Positions 16,275-24,757 of a DNA stretch of 24,757 bases are shown one piece after another. A program made the translations under genes and the position numbers. Under the pieces are notes generated by a model. That model did not search any database, had not been told where the DNA came from, and saw nothing but the letters and a program-made list of their open reading frames with translations. The DNA comes from Minisyncoccota bacterium (GTDB lineage: Bacteria; Patescibacteriota; Microgenomatia; UBA1400; PJMF01): the NCBI GenBank assembly GCA_012799795.1, contig JAAZKO010000050.1, forward strand, positions 1 to 24,757, written 5' to 3'. The first letter of the stretch is position 1. Every line of letters begins with the position of its first letter.

Positions 16275-17053
16275 AACAAGCTAGGTTCAAATCTTAGATA
16301 ACGAACATTAGCTTCACTACGCAATGTTTCTAGCCATTCTTGTTGGGCTTCAGCTCGTTTTTCCTGAATTACTTGAGCTTCGATGTCCTCTTTCATGTCC
16401 TCGAAGCTTGCATCTTCACCTAGAAACTCTTTATTAGTTTCAAAATAATCCATCACTTCCTCTTCAGTGATTTGAATTTTATCAGCTAAGATTTTATCAA
16501 CTTGAAGATTGAGTTTGATATCCTTCTCTACGTCAGCTCTAGTTAAATTTTGCATTGCTAATATATCATCTAAGTCTTGATCCTGTGCACTCAAGCTCTC
16601 TTCAATTTCAGTCATTTGATCAGTAATTTCCTGTTCATCAACTGTAATACCAGCTTCTTTTATAGCTTGATTTACTAATTCCATAGTAACTAAAGAATCT
16701 AAAACTTGACTAGCGCCTTGTTTTTCTAATTCATTTATTACTTTAAAACGAGTAATGGGTTTGCCATTAACCATAGCTACGATAACTTGATCTCGAAGAA
16801 ACCATATGGCTAGAATCATTAATAATATAATAATTGGCCACAAAACTTTTTTAGATTTTAAATCCTTAACAAGAACTTTTTCCTCTTTAACAAGCTCTTC
16901 ACTTTTTTTACTAACAATTTTTTTAGTACTAGCAGTTTTTTTAGCACTAGCAGTTTTTTTAGCACTAGCAGTTTTTTTACTTGTTGGCTTTTTGCTAATA
17001 GTCTTTTTTTTGCTTGCCGGAGACTGAGTCTTTTTAGTTTTTTTAGCTGGCAT
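16271..17053 (-). CDS. Membrane-anchored SurA-N-like chaperone lacking a PPIase domain
   Basis: A 260-residue protein. The N-terminal 55 residues are a cytoplasmic lysine/serine/threonine-rich tail (KKTASA-type repeats). A membrane helix (about 70-87) follows, then VAMVNGKPITRFKVINELE (from residue 92), the entry motif of SurA/PrsA-type parvulin proteins, and a helical domain with the typical order of ITVDEQEITDQM, LTRADVEKDIKLNLQVDKIL and ITEEEVMDYFETNKE. The protein ends shortly after (RYLRFEPSLF), with no room for the parvulin PPIase domain, so it is chaperone-like only. The ATG at 17053 is chosen over that at 17134 because GAAAGG lies 5 nt upstream of it. Probably assists folding of exported proteins; inferred from family. 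Confidence 0.75.
   Translation of the reverse strand: MPAKKTKKTQSPASKKKTISKKPTSKKTASAKKTASAKKTASTKKIVSKKSEELVKEEKVLVKDLKSKKVLWPIIILLMILAIWFLRDQVIVAMVNGKPITRFKVINELEKQGASQVLDSLVTMELVNQAIKEAGITVDEQEITDQMTEIEESLSAQDQDLDDILAMQNLTRADVEKDIKLNLQVDKILADKIQITEEEVMDYFETNKEFLGEDASFEDMKEDIEAQVIQEKRAEAQQEWLETLRSEANVRYLRFEPSLF
16925..16978 (-). repeat. Three tandem 18-bp repeats inside the SurA-like gene
   Basis: The unit AGCACTAGCAGTTTTTTT (plus-strand reading) occurs three times head to tail at 16925-16942, 16943-16960 and 16961-16978, the first copy differing by one base. On the coding strand each unit gives a six-residue lysine-rich repeat (KKTASA-type). The length is a multiple of three, so copy-number change would keep the frame and only alter tail length. 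Confidence 0.95.
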
Positions 17054-17164
17054 ATCAACCTTTCTCTTAATTAAAAAATCTGATTTATTAATTTTATCTC
17101 GTAAGAAAAAATCAGACTGTATCAAAGTTATCATTTTTTTTAAGAAAATGCTAGGGGAAAACTC

Positions 17165-17204
17165 ATTATTATTAATAATAATGTATAATAATTATTGATA
17201 TAAT
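17165..17204 (+). promoter_or_regulatory. AT-rich promoter region of the PH-domain gene
   Basis: Two perfect TATAAT hexamers occur at 17184-17189 and 17199-17204 upstream of the ATG at 17222. Neither has a convincing -35. An 18-bp perfect palindrome, ATTATTATTAATAATAAT, lies at 17165-17182 and could be an operator or simply AT-rich sequence. The region also serves the divergent SurA-like gene. Confidence 0.45.
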
Positions 17205-17221
17205 TAGATTTGGATAAACTA

Positions 17222-17842
17222 ATGACTAAAAAAAGACAAATTGAAGATTATTCGGAAGTAATGAAGCATGAAACTTCAAGCAACAATTATTTAAAATCTT
17301 ATATCCCAAAGCCCAGTAAAATCTCCTTTGAAATACAGGATCGTGATGAAGAAATAATATTGATTTTACGTCAACATCCAATCACTCAAGTAAAAAGCAT
17401 TTTTATTTTGCTTTTTTCATTCTTATTTGTACCTAGCTTGCTCAAGGTTTCCGGATTGATTGATTTTCTGCCCGAAAAATTCAGATTTGCTTTTTATGCT
17501 TTTATTTTTATTCTTTTTCTTGGAATGACCTTTCGTAGTTTTTTAATCTGGTTTTTTAATGTTTATATTATTACAGATGAACGAATCATTGATGTTGATT
17601 TTTTATCAATGATTTATAAAAATATTTCTACTGCTAAAACTGAAAACATTGAAGATGTGACTAAAAACACTTCTGGAATAATGGCATCACTCTTTGATTA
17701 TGGCACGATTTACATCCAAACCGCCGCTGCAAAAAATGAATTCGAATTTGAACACGTACCACATCCCGCTAAGGTAGTTAAATTATTAAATGAATTAGTG
17801 ATAGAAGAAGAAAGAGAAAGAATAGAGGGGAGGGTTAATTAG
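17222..17842 (+). CDS. Bacterial PH-domain (bPH_2, YdbS-like) membrane protein
   Basis: A protein of about 206 residues with a hydrophilic N-terminus, two membrane helices (about residues 58-76 and 88-111) and a C-terminal bPH domain. The bPH core is read from YIITDERIIDVDFLSMIYKN, the ENIEDVTKNTSGIMASLFDYG segment with the typical D/N-V-x-x-x-x-x-G pattern, TIYIQTA and the closing HVPHPAKVVKLLNEL. Such proteins are common membrane proteins of unknown role in CPR and Gram-positive bacteria. The ATG at 17222 is chosen over the TTG at 17210 because GGA (17212-17214) sits 7 nt before it. The stop overlaps the GTG of the next gene (TAGTG). Confidence 0.82.
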   Translation: MTKKRQIEDYSEVMKHETSSNNYLKSYIPKPSKISFEIQDRDEEIILILRQHPITQVKSIFILLFSFLFVPSLLKVSGLIDFLPEKFRFAFYAFIFILFLGMTFRSFLIWFFNVYIITDERIIDVDFLSMIYKNISTAKTENIEDVTKNTSGIMASLFDYGTIYIQTAAAKNEFEFEHVPHPAKVVKLLNELVIEEERERIEGRVN

Positions 17843-18066
17843 TGCCAGAATTAATAATAGATCAAAATTTTATTTCAATCTTATTCAAAGCGTTTTTTGT
17901 GATTGGAGCATTTTTTTATCTCATTTATTCTGGAGTGGTGGCTAAGCAAATTGTAGTCATGAAAAAAACTTTGATTACTGGCTTTAGCAATATAATCACT
18001 TTAATCGGCTTAATTAATTTAATTATGGCCGCTCTTTTGCTCTTTGCTTTTATTCTTTTTCTCTGA
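17842..18066 (+). CDS. Small two-helix membrane protein (DUF5657-like)
   Basis: The 74-residue protein has two hydrophobic helices (about residues 12-32 and 47-72) joined by a short polar loop (VVAKQIVVMKKTLITG). This arrangement resembles DUF5657, a small CPR family of unknown function. The GTG start overlaps the upstream stop by one base and has a strong Shine-Dalgarno (GGGGAGGG, 17827-17834, 7 nt upstream), so the frame is real. Its stop is TGA, evidence that TGA is not recoded. It may form a complex with the PH-domain protein encoded just before it. Confidence 0.7.
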   Translation: MPELIIDQNFISILFKAFFVIGAFFYLIYSGVVAKQIVVMKKTLITGFSNIITLIGLINLIMAALLLFAFILFL

Positions 18067-18083
18067 AAAGTTTCAAAATAAAC

Positions 18084-18103
18084 AAAAAAACCCTTTGTTC
18101 TGG
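18084..18103 (-). terminator. Terminator at the end of the 23S-5S operon
   Basis: Reading the minus strand, the 3' strand of the 5S terminal helix (CCAGAACAAAGGG) is followed at once by seven T residues (18090-18084). The helix partner is the 5' flank of 5S (AAAAAACCTTTTGTTCTGG, to about 18227), so the 5S terminal stem, extended outward, doubles as the terminator stem. Function inferred from structure. Confidence 0.6.
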
Positions 18104-18216
18104 CCTCGACCTATCTTCGCAAGGGGAAACCCCTAACTATTGTCAGCGCTGAGACGTTTCAAGACTCTGTTCGGGATGGGAAGAGTTGGGACCATCTCGC
18201 TCCAGAGACCAGAACA
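18096..18216 (-). rRNA. rrf: 5S ribosomal RNA
   Basis: About 121 nt. Terminal helix I pairs TGTTCTGG (18216-18209) with CCAGAACA (18103-18096). The loop B/C region carries CCCATCCCGAACAGAG, the near-universal 5S signature, and the 3' half has the usual GCGAAGATAGGTCGAGG arm. Ends are set by the helix and may be off by a few bases. It lies about 110 nt after the 23S gene. Confidence 0.95.
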
Positions 18217-18252
18217 AAAGGTTTTTTAATTTAGTCTGTTAATTATATAACA

Positions 18253-18325
18253 CAACTGTGCTTAAACATGTGAAGAAGTCAACTGTCGTCCAATAACGGT
18301 CTTCGAAATTAACGAAGACTGATTA
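18253..18325 (-). other. 3' arm of the 23S rRNA processing stem
   Basis: Transcript-side complement of the leader at 21242-21321. The outer block at 18253-18277 pairs with 21297-21321 (25 bp, two mismatches). Then CAACTGT (18280-18286) pairs with 21284-21290, CAATAA (18291-18296) with 21274-21279, and the blocks GAAGAC and TGATT (18314-18325) with 21242-21257. A competing local hairpin, GTCTTCG-AAATTAA-CGAAGAC, lies at 18299-18319. Expected RNase III substrate. Confidence 0.75.
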
Positions 18326-21240
<2,915 letters not shown>

Positions 21241-21241
21241 G

Positions 21242-21321
21242 AATCATTGAAGTCTTCATTTTTTTCTCGACTATTATTGAATAACAGTTGATAAAATTCT
21301 TCACATGTTAAAGAACAGTTG
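21242..21321 (-). other. 5' arm of the 23S rRNA processing stem
   Basis: Leader of the 23S gene. It pairs with the trailer at 18253-18325 in several blocks separated by short internal loops. The outermost block (21297-21321, minus-strand CAACTGTTCTTTAACATGTG...) gives 23 of 25 pairs with 18253-18277. This is the standard layout for RNase III maturation of pre-23S rRNA. The boxA element is inside the outer block. Confidence 0.75.
21305..21317 (-). promoter_or_regulatory. boxA-like antitermination element
   Basis: Minus-strand TGTTCTTTAACAT differs at two positions from the classic rRNA boxA (TGCTCTTTAACAA). It lies about 65 nt before the 23S 5' end, between tRNA-Ala and 23S, the place of the spacer boxA in E. 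coli rrn operons. It would recruit NusB/S10 to prevent early termination. Inferred from sequence and position. Confidence 0.7.
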
Positions 21322-21335
21322 CTTGCCGACCTGTT

Positions 21336-21411
21336 ACGTTGGTGGCTACTTATTAGCCTCTAGAAGTTTCGTTAAGAAAACATCCAAAGCCTAATAAGCA
21401 AACACCAATGT
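21336..21411 (-). other. Hairpin in the tRNA-23S spacer
   Basis: ACGTTGGTG (21336-21344) can pair with CACCAATGT (21403-21411), and CTTATTAG (21349-21356) with CTAATAAG (21391-21398), giving an imperfect hairpin of about 75 nt between the tRNA 3' end and the 23S processing stem. Possibly a processing signal that separates tRNA-Ala from pre-23S. Confidence 0.5.
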
Positions 21412-21421
21412 TAATTTAAGA

Positions 21422-21499
21422 TGGTGGACCCTAAGGGGCTCGAACCCTTGACCTCCACATTGCAAATGTGGCGCTCTAAGCCAACTGAGCTAAGGGCCC
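21422..21499 (-). tRNA. tRNA-Ala (anticodon UGC)
   Basis: A 78-nt cloverleaf with encoded CCA. Acceptor GGGCCCT pairs with AGGGTCC, including the G3-U70 wobble pair that is the alanine identity element. The anticodon stem CCACA/TGTGG encloses the loop TTTGCAA (anticodon TGC). The T-loop is TTCGAGC and the D-arm carries the GG pair in a loop of 10 nt. It is the tRNA usually found between 16S and 23S, but here it is the first gene of the operon. Confidence 0.97.
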
Positions 21500-21596
21500 A
21501 ATTTATAGCCGCTGTCAAAGACCACTTCTTCTATTTGATTGAAACGGAGGGAATCCTTATGGTTAAACCTATATAGGATTGTCGCGAAGGATTGTA

Positions 21597-21625
21597 ATTA
21601 TAAAATTAAAGGAAGTAGAATGCAA
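21597..21625 (-). promoter_or_regulatory. Promoter of the tRNA-Ala-23S-5S operon
   Basis: On the minus strand, TTGCAT (21625-21620), a spacer of exactly 17 bp and a perfect TATAAT (21602-21597). Transcription would start near 21590, about 90 nt before the tRNA. The 21500-21648 gap holds nothing else recognisable apart from weak AATCC/GGATT inverted repeats at 21551-21580. Confidence 0.75.
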
Positions 21626-21648
21626 GGGCAAATTGATTAATAATCTAT

Positions 21649-23988
21649 CTATAATAGCTGAGCTCGCTGGCCGATTTCTTCCTCAAGTAATTCTCTATCT
21701 TTGCCATACTTAAGACGAGAAAGTTTTTTAATCAATTCAGCTAATTTTGGATTCATTTGAGCTTCTTGAGCTTTGATGTCTTTTAACAGTGACATACTAA
21801 AAGCACTAACGGGCTGATTATCGACAATAGTTTTAACATAAGCGTGGTATTTTTCTACGTTAGCTAAATCAGTTTCACTAAAAGTAGGGGCAAATTCATG
21901 TTGTAAAAAATTGGCGTCAGTTACTCCTACTCTAAAAGTTACCATCGTGCCCACGTTACCGAAAACAGCATTTTTAATATCTTCCTCAATCTGACCTATA
22001 AATTGATTAGCCACTATTAAATTCAGTCTATATTTTCGGGCTTCAGACAAAATTGAAGCAAAGTCTTCAGTAGCAAAATTTTGAAATTCATCTACATAAA
22101 GGAAAAAATCATTGCGCTGATCCATAGGAACATTCTGCCGACTCATAGCCGCTGTCAAAATCTTTGGCACCAAAATTAAACCTAAAAATTTAGCGTCTTC
22201 CTCACCAATTACTCCTTTGCTTAAATTACATAAAATAATCTTCTTCTCATCCATCGCTTGACGAAAATCAAAAGAACTTTCACTTTGCCCAATAATATTA
22301 CGCATAGTTTTATTGGTCACAAACCGACCGAATTTGGAAACAATGTAGTCCAACACTTCTGATTTATGAAAATCACTAGTACTAGCTATCTGATCAGTCC
22401 AATAGCGCTTAACCATGGGATCTTTCACAAAAGGTAGATAGTCTTCTACATATTTCGCATCAGTTAAAATTCTCACCAACTCAATAAAAGTTGCTCCTGG
22501 CTTAGACATGATCGTCAACATGCCGTTGCGAATAGCATGCTCAAAACGTGGACCAACAATACCTGTGCGGTGAGGATCATAGAGCTTATACATTAAACCG
22601 ATCACTGCGCTCGCCATAAACTGCTGTTGCTCGTCATTATGAGCCTCCATTATATTCATGCCTAGGGGTCGCTCGGTATCAGCTGGATTAAAATAAATTA
22701 CATCTTCAGCTCTCTCAGAAGGCATTAATTGTAATAAATCTTCAACTAGATCACCGTGGGGATCAATTACTGCTACTCCATGTCCGGCCCTAATATCTTG
22801 CAGAGCCAAATCCTTAAGAAATTCAGACTTACCAGTGCCAGTTTTGCCAATAATATAAGTGTGGCGACGACGATCCTCAAGGGACATGTGTATGCCTCGC
22901 TCCACACCTCGATATTTTGATTTTCCTAAATATAATCCTTTAGTAGGAATTTTATTAGAAGCTGGAGCACTTTTAGCACTCAACCAACGAATGTGGTGCG
23001 TTTCTACTGTTTTGTTAGGAAAATGCATGATGGTAGCTAACTCTTCAGTATTAAGAATAATCTTTTTAAAAGAAAAAAAAGATAAATAACGATAAATAAA
23101 ATCGATCATAAAAAGACGTTTGAAAAAAATCTTAGCTCGTTTAAAACTGTTATAAGGAGAAGAAAATTGCGAAAAAGCGCCAATTAAGTTATTGAGATGG
23201 GCCTTTGCAGTCACATCATTGTTTGCCGAAACCACCATCCGAATAGTAATTTTAAAACCAGGTTTACTGGTTTTAGTATTAATTGCTTCAACTTCTTTAG
23301 GGTCATGGGTGAAGCTGGCTGTATCAGGATTGGCTTCTTGTTTTTTTTGTTTTTGATTATATCGAGCTCCTTTTTTTTGCCAGCTTTTGCCAGCTGCTTG
23401 AAGCAAGATTTGCAAAGTAGCCCCTTCACCATCTCCCATTTTCGATAAAGCACTGCTAATTAAAGACAAACCATCAGTAGCCAAATCTTTATAAGTCTTA
23501 ATGGGATAGAAGCTAGCTTTTTCTAATTTCAGTTCACTAAAGGCTACTCGACCAGTATCATTAAATATATTAACTTCATCAACTTCTGTGATCGCTGCAG
23601 AAGGATAAGCGCCGTTAATTTGTTTTTCTACTAAATCTTGGATCTGGCTTGGACAAGTGACATAAAAAGCAATATCTTCCTTCATCCCAACAATTTCAAA
23701 ACCAATAGTTTCTTCTGGTTCTAAAAAAGAGAGAGCCCCAACTTTCTTCAGTGAATAAAGACCGGCAAACATCTGTTCAGCCGCATCAATCTTAATTTCA
23801 TTGCTTTTTGGTAATTTTACTAATAAGGTAACAAAATTGAGAGCATATTTTTCGCGGCGTCTATTCTTAATAAAAACACCTAAAAGATAAATTAAAAAAG
23901 CTACTATAGCAGACAATATAAAGATCGTAAAAAATCTAAGGACAATAACATTGGCTTGGGATAGTAATTGATCTCCTTGTGGTGACAT
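21649..23988 (-). CDS. VirB4/TraD-like type IV secretion or conjugation ATPase (orphan)
   Basis: The 779-residue protein has one or two N-terminal membrane helices (about residues 17-40), a 300-residue domain of the kind seen in CPR conjugation-type ATPases, and a C-terminal RecA-like motor. Motifs: Walker A GKTGTGKS (381-388), VAVIDPHGDLVEDLL (406-420, the coupling-protein segment), Walker B FFLYVDEFQNF (628-638, with Asp633 and Glu634) and LIVANQFIGQIEEDI (about 657-671). Such proteins pump DNA or protein through membranes as hexamers. No relaxase or other T4SS gene is in the window, so it is an orphan here. It may work with the pilus genes in DNA uptake, but that is a guess. It starts 26 nt after the low-complexity gene upstream. 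Confidence 0.85.
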   Translation of the reverse strand: MSPQGDQLLSQANVIVLRFFTIFILSAIVAFLIYLLGVFIKNRRREKYALNFVTLLVKLPKSNEIKIDAAEQMFAGLYSLKKVGALSFLEPEETIGFEIVGMKEDIAFYVTCPSQIQDLVEKQINGAYPSAAITEVDEVNIFNDTGRVAFSELKLEKASFYPIKTYKDLATDGLSLISSALSKMGDGEGATLQILLQAAGKSWQKKGARYNQKQKKQEANPDTASFTHDPKEVEAINTKTSKPGFKITIRMVVSANNDVTAKAHLNNLIGAFSQFSSPYNSFKRAKIFFKRLFMIDFIYRYLSFFSFKKIILNTEELATIMHFPNKTVETHHIRWLSAKSAPASNKIPTKGLYLGKSKYRGVERGIHMSLEDRRRHTYIIGKTGTGKSEFLKDLALQDIRAGHGVAVIDPHGDLVEDLLQLMPSERAEDVIYFNPADTERPLGMNIMEAHNDEQQQFMASAVIGLMYKLYDPHRTGIVGPRFEHAIRNGMLTIMSKPGATFIELVRILTDAKYVEDYLPFVKDPMVKRYWTDQIASTSDFHKSEVLDYIVSKFGRFVTNKTMRNIIGQSESSFDFRQAMDEKKIILCNLSKGVIGEEDAKFLGLILVPKILTAAMSRQNVPMDQRNDFFLYVDEFQNFATEDFASILSEARKYRLNLIVANQFIGQIEEDIKNAVFGNVGTMVTFRVGVTDANFLQHEFAPTFSETDLANVEKYHAYVKTIVDNQPVSAFSMSLLKDIKAQEAQMNPKLAELIKKLSRLKYGKDRELLEEEIGQRAQLL

Positions 23989-24014
23989 ACTTGATTGCTT
24001 TATTCTAGCAAGTT

Positions 24015-24719
24015 TTAAACGTCTGTGCCATTCTCGACTTCTTCTTTATATAATACTGCGCCGGCAAAAATCTTTTTTATTTTATCTGCCCATTCAGCCA
24101 ACCAACGTAAGCTAAAATGAATACTCTTTTTTTTAGCTAAGTGTTGTTGTCTCTCAGTAATGGGTAAGACTACTACTGGTTTAACTTGAGGAGAAGCAGT
24201 CTGTGCTTGATCGGCCAAATTATCTATAGCGGCCTGTTGTTTTTTTATTGATTCTTGTTCCTCTTGCTCTTTGTCGACTTCTTTAATTTCAGCTAATTCC
24301 TGACCAAGTTCTGCTAATTCAGCTGATTCACTTGATTTAATTACTTCGGCCACCGGCCCTTGTTCTTTGGGTAGTTTCTGCTCACCTACTAATTCTTGAT
24401 TTGTAGTTGACTGAACTTCCTCTTGAAAGGAATTTTCCGAATCTGATAAATTAGTCACTGGTTCAAGAGTAGCGACACTTGCTGCTTGATCTAATTCTTT
24501 TTGGCGTGAGCTGCGAGAAGACGATTCTGTTGGAGCTAAACGCTGACTTTCTACTTCTCCGATGGCTTCTTCAAGTAAATTTAAAGCTTGATAATTAGAT
24601 AATAATTTTGACTGCTTCTTATCTGATAAAGATTGAGCAATTAAAAACTGAGCTAATTTAGGATATTTTTTCAAATCAATATTTTGTAATAATGAAGTCG
24701 AAGCTCGATCGTTAGGCAT
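24015..24719 (-). CDS. Low-complexity acidic protein encoded upstream of the VirB4-like ATPase
   Basis: Unrecognised. About 234 residues from the ATG at 24719. A short helical N-terminal domain (ASTSLLQNIDLKKYPKLAQF onward, about 60 residues) is followed by a long Glu/Gln/Ser-rich, probably disordered region, then a C-terminal amphipathic segment (FSLRWLAEWADKIKKIFAGA) that could bind the membrane or the ATPase. There is no signal peptide. The reading frame stays open upstream through a TTG at 24734 to the window edge, so a start outside the window cannot be ruled out. A TATGAT lies a few bases before the ATG, which would give an almost leaderless mRNA if used. It probably forms an operon with the ATPase. 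Confidence 0.6.
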   Translation of the reverse strand: MPNDRASTSLLQNIDLKKYPKLAQFLIAQSLSDKKQSKLLSNYQALNLLEEAIGEVESQRLAPTESSSRSSRQKELDQAASVATLEPVTNLSDSENSFQEEVQSTTNQELVGEQKLPKEQGPVAEVIKSSESAELAELGQELAEIKEVDKEQEEQESIKKQQAAIDNLADQAQTASPQVKPVVVLPITERQQHLAKKKSIHFSLRWLAEWADKIKKIFAGAVLYKEEVENGTDV

Positions 24720-24757
24720 ACAATCATCATACAAGTTTTTGCTTGAAGAAAAAAGAG

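Noticed and set aside
16925..16978. Short tandem repeats as a CRISPR-like array
   Set aside because: The units are contiguous 18-mers without spacers and code in frame for Lys-rich repeats.
16806..17058. Two overlapping frames with Leu/Lys or Phe/Leu repeats
   Set aside because: They are shadows of the Lys-rich tandem repeats in the SurA-like gene.
21514..21519. TTGACA upstream of tRNA-Ala as a -35 box
   Set aside because: The only following TATAAA is 5 bp away; a correctly spaced -10 would fall inside the tRNA. The promoter at 21597-21625 fits much better.

Overview
The window looks like part of a Candidate Phyla Radiation (Patescibacteria) chromosome, most like the Microgenomates side of that group. 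The evidence is AT-rich DNA, short intergenic gaps, many small membrane proteins of families typical of CPR genomes (DUF5667-like, DUF5657-like, bPH), a solitary conjugation-type ATPase, a Gram-positive-like envelope gene set, and type IV pilus genes. TGA is used as a stop (18064-18066), so the recoded Gracilibacteria/Absconditabacteria are unlikely. The exact lineage is inference.

Layout. Positions 1-2610: a deoxynucleotide operon on the minus strand, nrdR followed by an adenosylcobalamin-dependent (class II) ribonucleotide reductase whose C-terminus runs off the window; two NrdR boxes lie upstream. 2667-5040: a tightly overlapping minus-strand operon of a HEPN-motif protein resembling the RnlA toxin family, a cytidylate-kinase-like P-loop protein, a degenerate CPBP-type membrane protein and a DUF5667-like protein. 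It fires divergently from 5109-8730, a plus-strand cell-wall pair (class A penicillin-binding protein and a membrane-anchored GH18 hydrolase). 8756-14075: a minus-strand envelope operon in the order murJ, pilN, pilO, a small membrane protein and a large FN3 surface protein. 14150-16274: rpsT-lepA on plus. 16271-17053: a minus-strand SurA-N-like membrane chaperone whose stop overlaps the lepA stop. 17222-18066: a PH-domain membrane protein and a two-helix membrane protein on plus.

18084-21625 is a minus-strand stable-RNA operon: promoter, tRNA-Ala(UGC), boxA, 23S rRNA, 5S rRNA, U-tract. No 16S rRNA lies upstream, since a protein gene ends about 150 bp before the tRNA, so the 16S and 23S genes are unlinked here. 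The 23S flanks form a long processing stem that includes boxA. 21649-24719 holds an orphan VirB4/TraD-type ATPase preceded by a low-complexity protein whose start may lie outside the window.

No insertion sequence, prophage, CRISPR array or intron was seen. The item closest to an undescribed system is the co-transcribed HEPN/nucleotide-kinase pair. The best structural observations are the unlinked 23S operon with its processing stem and boxA, the paired NrdR boxes, and a covarying change at the base of 23S helix 89. All family calls come from reading motifs; no database search was possible.
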